From Cupriavidus respiraculi (lineage in GTDB: Bacteria; Pseudomonadota; Gammaproteobacteria; Burkholderiales; Burkholderiaceae), in the NCBI RefSeq assembly GCF_914271545.1, contig NZ_CAJZAH010000002.1:372001-436000 (forward strand): 64,000 nucleotides of DNA, given 5' to 3'. This document shows positions 54,675-63,519 of the stretch, one piece after another (position 1 is the first letter of the stretch; each line of letters opens with the position of its first letter). The translations under genes and the position numbers were made by a program. The notes under the pieces are model-generated. The model did not search any database, had not been told where the DNA came from, and worked only from the letters and a program-made list of their open reading frames with translations.

Positions 54675-55730
54675 ATGCGCTGGCAACAACGTCCGGAAGG
54701 TTCCACCTGGGGCGACTTCGGCCCCGACGACCAACTCGGCCGGGTCAACCTGATCGGCCCCGAGCAGGTACTGAAGGGCGCCCGCGAGGTGCAGGCCGGG
54801 CTGAGCTTCTGCCTGTCGCTGCCGCTGGACTATCCGGGCGGCAACAAGCTCAATCCGCGCCGCCATCCGCCGGTGCTGCGCCCGACCTTCCGCGACGACC
54901 TGCCCTACGTCAACTTCCCGCTGGCCAAGGTCGATGCCGCGGCCACCGATGTCATCAGCGACGACCAGGTACTGCTCTCGCTGCAGTACTCGACGCAATG
55001 GGATTCGCTGGCCCACGTGGGCGCGCTGTTCGATGCCGATGGCGACGGCCGCGCCGAACGCGTCTACTACAACGGCTATCGCGCCAACGAGCATATCGTC
55101 GGCCCTGTGGACTACGCCGAGGACGATCACTTCGCCGCGCACGGCTGCGGCCACGAGCACAGCGAGGCGCGGGCGCTGGGCATCGAGAACTTCGCGGTCA
55201 AGGGCATGCAGGGGCGCGGCGTGCTGGTCGACCTGGCCCACGCGTTCGGCACCGACTTCCGCAATATCGGCTACGACGACCTGATGCGCGCGATGGAAGA
55301 ACAACGCGTGGAGGTGGAACCCGGCGACATGCTGCTGCTGCGGACCGGCTTCGCCGAGGTGGTGCTGTCGATGCACCGCGAGCCGGACGAGGCCGTGCTG
55401 CACCACAGCTGCAGCGCGCTGGACGGGCGCGACGACAGGCTGCTGCAATGGATCACCGACGCCGGCATCGCCGCGCTGATCGCCGACAACTATGCGGTGG
55501 AGCGCTATCCGGCGCGGCCGGCGCCCGCGGGCACACAGGGCCACCCGCTGCTGCCGCTGCACCACCATTGCCTGTTCAAGCTGGGCCTGCCGCTGGGGGA
55601 GCTGTGGTATCTGCACGACCTCGCGCAATGGCTGCGCGAGCATGGCCGCACGCGTTTCATGCTCACCGCGCCCCCGCTGCGCCTGCCCGGCGCGGTAGGC
55701 TCGCCCGCCACCCCGATCGCCACCGTCTGA
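54675..55730 (+). CDS. Cyclase-family (PF04199) metal hydrolase
   Basis: Hydrolase of 351 residues, longer than kynurenine formamidase (about 210). The metal region reads STQWDSLAHVG where the formamidase type has HxGTHxDxxxH, so the first His pair is altered as in the long cyclase subgroup. Later stretches are GRGVLVDLAHAFGTD, VEPGDMLLLRTGFAE and the His-rich PLLPLHHHCLFKLGLPLGE. Such enzymes hydrolyse amides or cyclic esters. It starts three bases after the IclR stop with AAGGAGG. First enzyme of the operon, presumably opening a ring or removing an N-acyl group. Confidence 0.82.
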   Translation: MRWQQRPEGSTWGDFGPDDQLGRVNLIGPEQVLKGAREVQAGLSFCLSLPLDYPGGNKLNPRRHPPVLRPTFRDDLPYVNFPLAKVDAAATDVISDDQVLLSLQYSTQWDSLAHVGALFDADGDGRAERVYYNGYRANEHIVGPVDYAEDDHFAAHGCGHEHSEARALGIENFAVKGMQGRGVLVDLAHAFGTDFRNIGYDDLMRAMEEQRVEVEPGDMLLLRTGFAEVVLSMHREPDEAVLHHSCSALDGRDDRLLQWITDAGIAALIADNYAVERYPARPAPAGTQGHPLLPLHHHCLFKLGLPLGELWYLHDLAQWLREHGRTRFMLTAPPLRLPGAVGSPATPIATV

Positions 55731-55759
55731 GCGGCGACGAACCACCGGAAGGAGACACC

Positions 55760-57022
55760 ATGACTTCGAGCCCTACCCTGCAACGACCCGCTCTGCGCCA
55801 CCGCCTCGCCCGCGGCCTGTGCCTCGGCGCCGCGCTGCTGTGCGCCACCGCGGCCGGCGCGCAGCCGAAGGCCGCCGCGGTATCCGACGACGTGGTCAAG
55901 TTCGGCCTGATCCTGGACATGAGCGGGCTGTACGCCGACGTGACCGGACGCGGCAGCGCCACCGCCGCGCAGATGGCGGTCGACGACTTCGGCGGCAAGG
56001 TACTGGGCAAGAAGATCGAGGTCGTGGTCGCCGATCACCAGAACAAGGCGGATATCGCGGCCAACAAGGCGCGCGAGTGGTTCGACACCGACCGTGTCGA
56101 CGCCATTCTCGACGTGGCCGCGTCGGCCCCCGCGCTGGCGGTGCTGGAGGTGGCCAAGCAGAAGAACCGCATCGTGGTGTTCTCCGGCCCCGGCACCGAG
56201 CGGCTGACCAACGACCTGTGCACGCCCCTCTCGGTACACTACGCCTACGACACCTACGCGCTGGCCAATACCACGGCGCGCGCGATGGTGCAGCGTGGCG
56301 GCAAGACGTGGTACTTCCTGACCGCCGACTACGCATTCGGCCATACGCTGCAGGAGTCGGCCACCACGGTGGTCAACGAGACCGGCGGCAAGGTCCTCGG
56401 CGCCGCGCGCCATCCGATCAACGCCAGCGACTTCGCCTCCTACCTGCTGCAGGCCCAGGCCAGCAAGGCGCAGGTGGTGGGCCTGGCCAACGCGGGCGGC
56501 GACGCGGTGAACGCCATCAAGGCAGCGCACGAGTTCGGCCTGACGCGCAACAACACGCAGAAGCTCGCCGGCCTGCTGCTTTACATCAACGACATCCACG
56601 CGATCGGACTGAAGACCGCGGCAGGGCTGGTGCTGACCGAGGCGTTCTACTGGGACATGAACGACCAGACGCGCGCCTGGTCGCGCCGCTACTTCGAGAA
56701 GATCAAGAAGATGCCGAACATGAGCCAGGCCGGGGTGTATTCGTCGGTGATGCACTACCTGAAGGCGGTGCAGGCGGCGGGCACCGACGAGACCGCCGCG
56801 GTGATGAAGCAGATGAAGGCCATGCCGATCAACGACTTCTTCGCGCGCAACGGCCGCATCCGTGAAGATGGACGAATGATCCACGACATGTACCTGTTCG
56901 AGGTGAAGTCCCCGGCGGAGTCCAAGCAACCATGGGACTACTACAAGCTGCTGGCCACGGTACCCGGGGACCAGGCGTTCACCCCCGTGGCGAAATCCAA
57001 GTGCCCGCTGCTCAAGCGCTGA
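55760..57022 (+). CDS. ABC-type branched-chain amino acid binding protein (LivK-like), orphan
   Basis: Periplasmic binding protein of 420 residues. The signal peptide ends near residue 34 (LLCATAAGAQ). The mature domain starts VVKFGLILDMSGLYADVTG, the Peripla_BP_6 signature, with VVVADHQNKADIAANKAREW and LTADYAFGHTLQESA further on. No Liv permease or ATPase is nearby, so it may borrow another transporter. AAGGAGAC precedes the ATG. Its presence in the operon suggests uptake of an amide or aromatic acid. Confidence 0.87.
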   Translation: MTSSPTLQRPALRHRLARGLCLGAALLCATAAGAQPKAAAVSDDVVKFGLILDMSGLYADVTGRGSATAAQMAVDDFGGKVLGKKIEVVVADHQNKADIAANKAREWFDTDRVDAILDVAASAPALAVLEVAKQKNRIVVFSGPGTERLTNDLCTPLSVHYAYDTYALANTTARAMVQRGGKTWYFLTADYAFGHTLQESATTVVNETGGKVLGAARHPINASDFASYLLQAQASKAQVVGLANAGGDAVNAIKAAHEFGLTRNNTQKLAGLLLYINDIHAIGLKTAAGLVLTEAFYWDMNDQTRAWSRRYFEKIKKMPNMSQAGVYSSVMHYLKAVQAAGTDETAAVMKQMKAMPINDFFARNGRIREDGRMIHDMYLFEVKSPAESKQPWDYYKLLATVPGDQAFTPVAKSKCPLLKR

Positions 57023-57038
57023 CCGCCGGAACCCGCGC

Positions 57039-58181
57039 ATGGCATCCATCGCTTATCTCCGCGGCACCGGCAATACGCGTTTCGGCCGCCTTCCGGGCAG
57101 CGCGCCGCTGCCGCTGATGGCCGAGGCCGCGGACGCCGCGCTGGCCGAAGCAGGCCTGGCGCGCGGCGACGTCGACGGCGTGCTGTGCGGGTACGCGACC
57201 ACGCTGCCGCACCTGATGCTGGCAGACCTGTTCTGCGAGTACGCGTCCCTGTCGCCCGCCTATGCGCACGGCATGGCCGCGGGCGGCGCCACCGGCGGCG
57301 CGATGGCGATGCTCGCGCGCGAACTGGTGCGCGGCGGACGCTGCGCCAACGTGCTGGTGGTAGCGGGCGAGAACCGCCTGTCGGGCCAGAGCCGCGACCA
57401 GTCGATCCAGACGCTGGCGCAGGTCGGCGAGCCGCATGTGGAGGTGCCCAACGGCGCGTCGGTGCCCGCCTACTACGCGCTGCTCGCGTCGCGTTATCTG
57501 ATGGAGGCCGGCATCGCGCGCGATGCGCTGGCCGACTTCGCCGTGCTGATGCGCGAGCATGCGCGCGGCCATCCCGACGCGCATCTGCGCGAGCCGCTCA
57601 ACGCGCAGGACGCCCGCGCCGCCAAGCCGGTGGCCTCGCCGCTGCTGCTGTCGGACTGCTGCCCGATCTCGGACGGCGCGGTGGCGGTCGTCGTCTCGGC
57701 GCAGCCGGGGCCGGGCCGGCCCGTGCGCCTGGCGGGGGCCGGGCAGGCGCACCGTCACCAGCACCTGTGCGCGATGGACAGCGTGATGGTCACCGGTGCC
57801 GGCGAGGCCGCCGCGCGGGCGCTCGGCGAGGCCGGCCGCACGGTGGATCAGATGGACTACCTGGCGATCTACGACTCCTTCACCATCACGCTGGTGATGC
57901 TGCTCGAGGAGCTCGGCGTCGCGCCGCGCGGCCGTGCGCATGCGCGCCTGCTCGCCGGGGACTTCGCGCGCGATGGCGCGATGCCGCTGAACACGCACGG
58001 CGGCCTGCTCGCCTTCGGCCACTCGGGCGTGGCCGGCGGGCTGATGCATCTGGCCGAAGCCGCGCGCCAGCTCGCCGGACTCGCCGGCCCCCGCCAGGTG
58101 GCACCGCGCCGGCGCGCCCTCTTCCACGCGGACGGCGGCGTGCTGTCGTCCCATGTCAGCCTGGTACTGGAGGCCGAATGA
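57039..58181 (+). CDS. SCP2-type thiolase-like protein lacking the nucleophilic cysteine (Ltp2-like)
   Basis: Thiolase-fold protein of 380 residues. The usual nucleophile block (CxSG) is replaced by AHGMAAGGATGGAMAML near residues 80-96, with no Cys. The C-terminus keeps NTHGGLLAFGHSGVAGGLMH, which carries the family His, and AIYDSFTITLVMLLEELG near 276 has a Tyr at the position of the catalytic Tyr proposed in Ltp2-type aldolases. It ends overlapping the DUF35 gene (ATGA), and such pairs form heterodimers acting on CoA thioesters. It may perform retro-aldol cleavage or condensation instead of thiolysis; the reaction is inferred. Confidence 0.75.
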   Translation: MASIAYLRGTGNTRFGRLPGSAPLPLMAEAADAALAEAGLARGDVDGVLCGYATTLPHLMLADLFCEYASLSPAYAHGMAAGGATGGAMAMLARELVRGGRCANVLVVAGENRLSGQSRDQSIQTLAQVGEPHVEVPNGASVPAYYALLASRYLMEAGIARDALADFAVLMREHARGHPDAHLREPLNAQDARAAKPVASPLLLSDCCPISDGAVAVVVSAQPGPGRPVRLAGAGQAHRHQHLCAMDSVMVTGAGEAAARALGEAGRTVDQMDYLAIYDSFTITLVMLLEELGVAPRGRAHARLLAGDFARDGAMPLNTHGGLLAFGHSGVAGGLMHLAEAARQLAGLAGPRQVAPRRRALFHADGGVLSSHVSLVLEAE

Positions 58182-58597
58182 CGAGCACAGCAACGCATGG
58201 CACAGGCGCTACAGCGCCAGGTCCGGCGACCGATGCCGCGACCGGTACGCATCCCTACACCGCCGGCCTTGCCGCGGGGCGCGTGCGCTACCAGCACTGC
58301 GAGGCTTGTGGCGCATGGCAACCGCTCGAGCGTCACGCTTGCCGCGCGTGCGGCGCCACCCGGCTGGCGTGGCGCGATGCCGGCGGACTGGCCACGGTCT
58401 ATGCCGTCACGGAAGTGGCGCGCGCGCCGACCGACGCCTTTCGCGCCCTGGCGCCGTACACGCTGGTGCTCGCCACGCTGGACGAAGGACCGCGCGTGAT
58501 GGGCCACGGCGAGCCGGGCCTGGCCATCGGCGATCGCGTGCGCGCCGGCTTCATGCGGCATGGCGAAGACACCCTGCTGCGCTTCCTGCGCGAGTAG
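58178..58597 (+). CDS. DUF35 / zinc-ribbon OB-fold protein, thiolase partner
   Basis: Protein of 139 residues with a zinc ribbon C41-x2-C44 ... C55-x2-C58 followed by an OB fold (ATVYAVTEVARAPTDAF, YTLVLATLDEGPRVMGHG). It is the standard partner of SCP2/Ltp2-type thiolases, often needed for their stability and acyl-CoA binding. Coupled by a four-base overlap to the thiolase. The Thr/Ala-rich first 25 residues look disordered. Confidence 0.85.
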   Translation: MTSTATHGTGATAPGPATDAATGTHPYTAGLAAGRVRYQHCEACGAWQPLERHACRACGATRLAWRDAGGLATVYAVTEVARAPTDAFRALAPYTLVLATLDEGPRVMGHGEPGLAIGDRVRAGFMRHGEDTLLRFLRE

Positions 58598-58675
58598 CCC
58601 GTCGCGACGCTTCCCCGGCCACGACGCGACGATGCGGCTGGCCGTCGCGCACGACCACAACAACGGAGACCCATC

Positions 58676-59680
58676 ATGCAACCGAACTTTCCGCGTCGGC
58701 GGGCGGCGCTCGCCCTGACGATTCCCTGCCTCTGGCTTGCCGGCGCGGCTGCCGTGCTCAGTCCCGCGCCCGCACTCGGCCAGACATGGCCGGACAAGCC
58801 GATCAAGCTGGTGGTGCCCTACCCGCCGGGTGGCCCCACCGACATCGTGGCGCGCGTGGTCGGGCAGAAGCTGGGCGACCGGCTGGGCCAGCCCGTGGTG
58901 GTGGAGAACCGGCCCGGCGCCGGCGGCAATATCGGCGCCGAGGCGGTAGCCAAGGCCGCGCCGGACGGCTACACCCTGCTGGTGGCCACCACCGCGCACG
59001 CGATCAACATGACCCTGTTCCGCAAGCCCGGCTACGACACCCGCAAGGACTTCGCGCCGGTCAGCCTGCTGACCCGGGGGCCACTGGTGCTGGTGACGGC
59101 CCCGTCGACGCCCGCCTCGACGGTGGCGGAGCTGATCGCGCTGGCCAAGGCCAAACCCGGCGCCGTCACGTTCGCCAGCTCGGGCAACGGCCAGTCCACC
59201 CACCTTGCCGCCGAGCTGTTCAACACGATGGCCGGCATCCGCATGACGCACGTGCCGTACAAGGGCAGCGCTCCCGCGCTGACCGACGTGATGGGCGGCC
59301 AGGCCACCGTGATGTTCGACACCATGCTGTCGGCCATGCCGTTCGTGCGCGACGGCAAGCTCAAGGCCCTGGCGGTCACCGGCGCGAGCCGCTCGCCCGC
59401 CGCCCCCGACGTGCCCACCGTCGCGCAGTCGGGACTGGCGGGCTACGAGGCCACGGCATGGAACGCGCTGCTGGCGCCGGCCGGCACGCCGCCCGCGGTG
59501 CTCGATGCCGTCGGCCAGGCGCTCAAGACCGTGCTGGACGACGGCGACGTGCGCGCCAGGTTCGCCACGCAAGGCTTCGCCGCCGAATGGACTGCCCCGC
59601 CGGCCACCGCCCGCTTCCTTGGCGACGAGATCGACAAATGGGCCAGGGTCGTCAAGGCGTCCGGCGCTACCATCGACTGA
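58676..59680 (+). CDS. Bug-family periplasmic solute-binding protein in the catabolic operon
   Basis: Binding protein of 334 residues. The signal peptide ends near residue 34 (SPAPALGQ). Mature motifs are [20 protein letters not shown] and [28 protein letters not shown] precedes the ATG. There are no tctA/tctB genes; with the LivK-like protein at 55760 the operon thus encodes two different orphan receptors. Likely ligand: an aromatic or aliphatic carboxylate. Confidence 0.9.
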   Translation: MQPNFPRRRAALALTIPCLWLAGAAAVLSPAPALGQTWPDKPIKLVVPYPPGGPTDIVARVVGQKLGDRLGQPVVVENRPGAGGNIGAEAVAKAAPDGYTLLVATTAHAINMTLFRKPGYDTRKDFAPVSLLTRGPLVLVTAPSTPASTVAELIALAKAKPGAVTFASSGNGQSTHLAAELFNTMAGIRMTHVPYKGSAPALTDVMGGQATVMFDTMLSAMPFVRDGKLKALAVTGASRSPAAPDVPTVAQSGLAGYEATAWNALLAPAGTPPAVLDAVGQALKTVLDDGDVRARFATQGFAAEWTAPPATARFLGDEIDKWARVVKASGATID

Positions 59681-59712
59681 CCCGCCCGTTTCGCACCACA
59701 AGGATCTTCACC

Positions 59713-61857
59713 ATGGAACCCACCCTGCAGGCGCTGCTCGCCCCGCGCTCCATCGCCGTGATCGGCGCGTCCGACCACATCCACAAGATCGGCGGCCGGC
59801 CCATCCACTACATGCTGAACCACGGCTACGCCGGCACCCTGTTCCCGGTCAATCCGCAACGCGACAGCATCCAGGGCCTGCCCGCCTATCCGTCGCTCGA
59901 CGCGCTGCCGGCCGTGCCGGAACTGGCGATCATCGTCGTCGCGGGAGACGCCGCGGTGCAGGCCGTGCGCGATTGCGCGCGGCTCGGTGTGGCGGCCGCC
60001 ATCGTGATCGCCTCCGGGTTCGGCGAAGCCGGCCCCGAGGGCAAGCGCCAACAGGACGAGATGGTGCGCGTGGCGGCCGCCGCGGGACTGCGGCTGGTCG
60101 GCCCGAACAGCCAGGGTCTGGCCAACTTCGGCAGCGGCACCATTGCCAGCTTCTCGACCATGTTCATCGAGGTGCCGCCGCGCGACGGCCCGGTGGCGGT
60201 GGTCAGCCAGAGCGGCGGGGTCAGCGCCATGGTCTATGGGCTGCTGCGCGGGCAAGGCATCGGCGTGCGGCACATGCATGCCACCGGCAACGAGGCCGAC
60301 ATCACCGTCAGCGAGCTCGCGCTCGCGGTCGCGCACGACGAGGACGTGCGGCTCATCCTGCTGTACCTGGAAAGCCTGACCGATCCCGCCGTGCTGGCCC
60401 TCGCCGCCGCCACCGCCCGCGCGCGCGGCGTCCCCATGGTCGCCGTCAAGGCCGGACGCACCGGCGCGGGACAGCGCGCCGCCGCCTCGCACACCGGCGC
60501 CATCGCCAACGAGGACCGCGCCGTGGACGCCTTCCTGCGGCACCACGGCATCTGGCGCGTGGATGACGCCCATGCGCTGGCACGCTGCGCCCCGCTGTAC
60601 CTGCGCGGGTGGCGCGCGGGCGGCCGGCGCCTCGTGGTGGTCAGCAATTCGGGCGCGAGCTGCGTGATGGCGGCGGACGCGGCCGATGCGCGTGGCCTCT
60701 CGATGGCCGCGCTGTCGGACGCCACGCAGGCCGCGCTGGCCGAGCGCCTGCCCGGCTTCGCCGCCACGGCCAATCCGGTCGACGTGACGGCCGCCCTGCT
60801 GACCAACAGCGCGCTGTTCGGCGACGTGCTGCCCGTGGTGGCGCAGGACCCGTCCACCGACATGGTGCTGCTCGATATTCCGGTGGCGGGCATGGGTTAC
60901 GACGTCGAGCGCTTCGCCCGCGATGCGGCATCGTTCGCCGATACCGCCGGCAAGCCCATCGCGGTGGCCGCCTGGCAGGACCTTGTCGCCGCGCCGTTCC
61001 GCGCGGCGGACGTGCCGACCTACGACAGCGCGGCCGATGCGCTGTCCGCCTTCAGCCAGCTCGTATCGCACCAGGCGCTGCTGGATCGGATACGGACGGA
61101 GCCGCCCGCGATGGCTTCGGCGGCGCCGTCGTCTTCAGAGTCCGCGCCGCGAAAGGCGCTCCGCGAGGAACTGGCCACGGCCACGCTGAGCGAGGCCGCC
61201 AGCCTCGCGCGGCTGGCGGAAGCCGGCGTGCCCGTGGTTGCGCACCGCCTCTGCCAGACGGCGGACGAAGCCGTGGCGGCGTGGCGCGAGCTCGGTGGCC
61301 CGGTGGCCGTCAAGGCCAGTTCCCCGCAGGTGCCGCACAAGAGCGAGCACGGGCTCGTGGCACTGCACTGCGACGATGCCGACACGGTGGCGCAGGCCTT
61401 CGACCGCCAGACCGCCATCCTGGCGGCGATGGGCGCCGACTGCGAAGGCGTGGTGGTCGCGCGCATGACGCGCGGGCAGCGCGAATGCATGGTCGGCGCG
61501 CATTGGGACCCCGTGTTCGGCCCCGTGGTGGTGGTCGGCGATGGCGGCAAGTACGTCGAGGTGTTGAACGACTCGGCGGTGCTGCTCGCGCCTTGCAGCG
61601 AGGACGCCGTCGTGCGCGAGCTTGCGGGCCTGCGCATCGCCCCGCTGCTGCGCGGCGTGCGGGGCGAGCCCGCCGTGGACATGGCCGCGCTGGCCCGCAT
61701 CGCGGTACTCGTGGGGCGGCTGATGCACGACGCCGGCGGCGCCATCCGGGCAATCGACCTGAACCCGGTAATGCTGAGCGCCGATGGCGCTGTGGTGGTG
61801 GACGGTCTGATGGAAGTGTCCGCCGAGCTTGCGCTGGAGCACGGGGCGCGCGTCTGA
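59713..61857 (+). CDS. Fused ADP-forming acyl-CoA synthetase (acetate-CoA ligase type)
   Basis: Enzyme of 714 residues that joins an acid to CoA with ATP, releasing ADP. The CoA-binding Rossmann domain is about 8-135 (SIAVIGASDHIHKIGG). The succinyl-CoA ligase-like domain has VVSQSGGVSAMVYGLL and ASHTGAIANEDRAVDAFL, with the His that is phosphorylated in the family. The ATP-grasp part is about 490-710 (GPVAVKASSPQVPHKSEHG, VVVGDGGKYVEVLND, AIDLNPVML). Start ATG at 59713. Probably activates the imported acid before the thiolase-like step; last gene of the operon, no terminator seen in the 243-bp gap. Confidence 0.88.
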   Translation: MEPTLQALLAPRSIAVIGASDHIHKIGGRPIHYMLNHGYAGTLFPVNPQRDSIQGLPAYPSLDALPAVPELAIIVVAGDAAVQAVRDCARLGVAAAIVIASGFGEAGPEGKRQQDEMVRVAAAAGLRLVGPNSQGLANFGSGTIASFSTMFIEVPPRDGPVAVVSQSGGVSAMVYGLLRGQGIGVRHMHATGNEADITVSELALAVAHDEDVRLILLYLESLTDPAVLALAAATARARGVPMVAVKAGRTGAGQRAAASHTGAIANEDRAVDAFLRHHGIWRVDDAHALARCAPLYLRGWRAGGRRLVVVSNSGASCVMAADAADARGLSMAALSDATQAALAERLPGFAATANPVDVTAALLTNSALFGDVLPVVAQDPSTDMVLLDIPVAGMGYDVERFARDAASFADTAGKPIAVAAWQDLVAAPFRAADVPTYDSAADALSAFSQLVSHQALLDRIRTEPPAMASAAPSSSESAPRKALREELATATLSEAASLARLAEAGVPVVAHRLCQTADEAVAAWRELGGPVAVKASSPQVPHKSEHGLVALHCDDADTVAQAFDRQTAILAAMGADCEGVVVARMTRGQRECMVGAHWDPVFGPVVVVGDGGKYVEVLNDSAVLLAPCSEDAVVRELAGLRIAPLLRGVRGEPAVDMAALARIAVLVGRLMHDAGGAIRAIDLNPVMLSADGAVVVDGLMEVSAELALEHGARV

Positions 61858-62100
61858 GGGCGGACTCTACGTCCGGACGCGGCCGGCATCCCGGCGGTTA
61901 CCCCGATCACTGCGCATCGGCGGTAGTTCTTTCCGGGGGTTGAAGAAATGGGAATCGCGATCCGGCGGGCGCGTGGCCGGTGAGCCGCGCCGGGTGGCCC
62001 CGGACCGTCCCACGGGCAGGGCAGGCCCCATGCCGGCGCCGTCGTCCGCGCTGGTATGGCGCTTGCCTTGTCCCGATGAGGTTCACCACCGGACACCACC

Positions 62101-62559
62101 ATGAAAATCCTGAAATTCACCTTGCTTACCGCACTGGCAGCCGCCACCGCACTGACCACCATGGCCAAGGTCAGGCGACAGGCAGCCGCCGAAGGCACCG
62201 GTTCCGTGTCGGGCTATGACGACGGCATGGAGGACAGCATGGCGTCGGGCACCGGCTCGTCGGGCTCGTCCTCCCGCATGGCGGGCGGTACCTCCGGCGG
62301 CAGCTCGTCCAACATGTCCCCCGGCATGGCCTCGACGCCGGGTGGGGGCGCCTCGTCGCCCTCGAGCGTCACGGTCACCAATGCCGGCATGCCGCCGGGC
62401 GGCGCCAGCTCTCCCGTCGTCGCGGGAATCGGGGGCGAAGACGGCGAACCGGCCACCGCGGATGTCACCGAAACCAGCAGCGTCGACGAGCCGCGGCCCA
62501 ATCTGCGCTCGGTAGGCACCTCGGGCAACTCGGGCGATACGGGCTCCCGCCAGTCGTGA
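62101..62559 (+). CDS. Small exported Ser/Gly-rich protein, unknown
   Basis: I do not recognise this 152-residue protein. A signal-like N-terminus (1-22, LLTALAAATALTTMA) precedes a Ser/Gly/Thr-rich low-complexity mature part with SGTGSSGSSSRMAGGTSGGS and MPPGGASSP repeats. No Cys. It is probably disordered and periplasmic. The start at 62101 has no strong Shine-Dalgarno, so coding status is likely but not certain. Confidence 0.55.
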   Translation: MKILKFTLLTALAAATALTTMAKVRRQAAAEGTGSVSGYDDGMEDSMASGTGSSGSSSRMAGGTSGGSSSNMSPGMASTPGGGASSPSSVTVTNAGMPPGGASSPVVAGIGGEDGEPATADVTETSSVDEPRPNLRSVGTSGNSGDTGSRQS

Positions 62560-62605
62560 CGCGAGCGCACGGACGCCGGCAGCGCCCCGGGACGACCGAT
62601 CGTTC

Positions 62606-62890
62606 CTAGCCGTCCGAAAACGGATCGATCGGCGTCCCGGCCGCGCTGGGCGCCTCGGTCAGGTCGAACTCGTCGCGCACCTTGTCCACCACCGCGCGGA
62701 TGGCCCGCTCGTAGCCCGCGGCGTTGCCGAACGCCTTCATGTCCCAGTTACGGCCGCGCGCATCGCGGGGATGCGGCTCGGGCTCGGGCACGCGGATCCG
62801 CGCGCCATCCTCGGCAATGTCTTCGATCTTGTGAATGCGCCGGCTCACTTCGTCCTGCAAGGCGCGGCGATTGCGTTCGCGCTTGGCCAT
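62606..62890 (-). CDS. Small conserved-looking protein, unknown
   Basis: 94-residue charged cytoplasmic protein; MAKRERNRRALQDEVSRRIH, then EPEPHPRDARGRNWDMKAF and YERAIRAVVDKVRDEFDL. Helical, no membrane segment. I see no family match. Its orientation is opposite to the flanking genes. The codon usage is normal for the window. Confidence 0.6.
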   Translation of the reverse strand: MAKRERNRRALQDEVSRRIHKIEDIAEDGARIRVPEPEPHPRDARGRNWDMKAFGNAAGYERAIRAVVDKVRDEFDLTEAPSAAGTPIDPFSDG

Positions 62891-63082
62891 CGGGCGGTCC
62901 TATGGAGGGAAACGTGGCCGATGCTAGCATCGCGAGCCGCAGCGGTCGACGACCGCGAAGGGATCTTTACCCCACCCTCAGGTGGGTTACAAGCGCCGCC
63001 GAATATTGAATACTTCGACTCAGAGAGATTGACCCCTCTCTGACATTTCCCGACGGCGGCCTGCGTGGCCGCCATTTTTTTT
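62891..63082 (+). ncRNA. Possible small RNA ending in a strong terminator
   Basis: Low-confidence call. A strong rho-independent terminator (63055-63082) on the plus strand has no plus-strand gene directly before it. Upstream lie stems TCAGAGAG/CTCTCTGA (63020-63027 and 63036-63043, loop ATTGACCC) and GGTGGG/CCCACC. The 5' end cannot be fixed, and I found no clear promoter; the start given is just the end of the flanking gene. Confidence 0.3.
63055..63082 (+). terminator. Strong rho-independent terminator
   Basis: GGCGGCC (63055-63061) and GGCCGCC (63067-63073) with loop TGCGT, followed by A and eight T residues. Very good plus-strand terminator. Confidence 0.85.
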
Positions 63083-63122
63083 GTGGGCTCTATTTCGGCT
63101 CACAGCCGTCGGCCAGAAATGA

Positions 63123-63320
63123 TCAGCAGCGACCCTTCTTCGCCTGGCCCGGCGGGCAGAACGATTCATTGCCGTATTGATCGACCCGGCAATTTCCTTT
63201 CTTCGCCTGTCCCGGCGGACAGCCGGGACCGTCGCCGCGATAGCCGTCGTCATATGGGGCGACGACACAGCCGGTAAGCAGCACGCCGCAGGTCATGCAA
63301 AGGGCAATCAAGGTTTTCAT
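63123..63320 (-). CDS. Small lipoprotein with two CPPGQAKKG repeats
   Basis: 65-residue protein with a lipoprotein signal: MKTLIALCMTCGVLLTGC, lipobox LTGC with the lipidated Cys at 18. The mature part carries CPPGQAKKGNC and, after about 20 residues, CPPGQAKKGRC. These four cysteines could form disulfides or bind metal. Function unknown. Divergent from the DUF2188 gene. The weak AGAAAG upstream is the only ribosome-site candidate. Confidence 0.7.
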   Translation of the reverse strand: MKTLIALCMTCGVLLTGCVVAPYDDGYRGDGPGCPPGQAKKGNCRVDQYGNESFCPPGQAKKGRC

Positions 63321-63519
63321 CTTTCTGGAAGTGTGGGTTGCAATTCCGCGAGGGTATCCCGCCTTATTCATCCGTCCTGTAAGAAGTTGTGACGTCGCCA
63401 TGCAAGCGATTAATCCTGTCAGACGCAGCCGGATAGCGGACGCAGTCCGTAAAGACCGAAAGTAGCAGTACCCAGCGTCATACGCGAAAGTCATAGCCAG
63501 GTAAATCACAGGAGGCGAT

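Noticed and set aside
62771-63043. 90-codon plus-strand frame between small genes
   Set aside because: Overlaps the minus-strand gene at 62606-62890, no ribosome-binding site, no recognisable feature.
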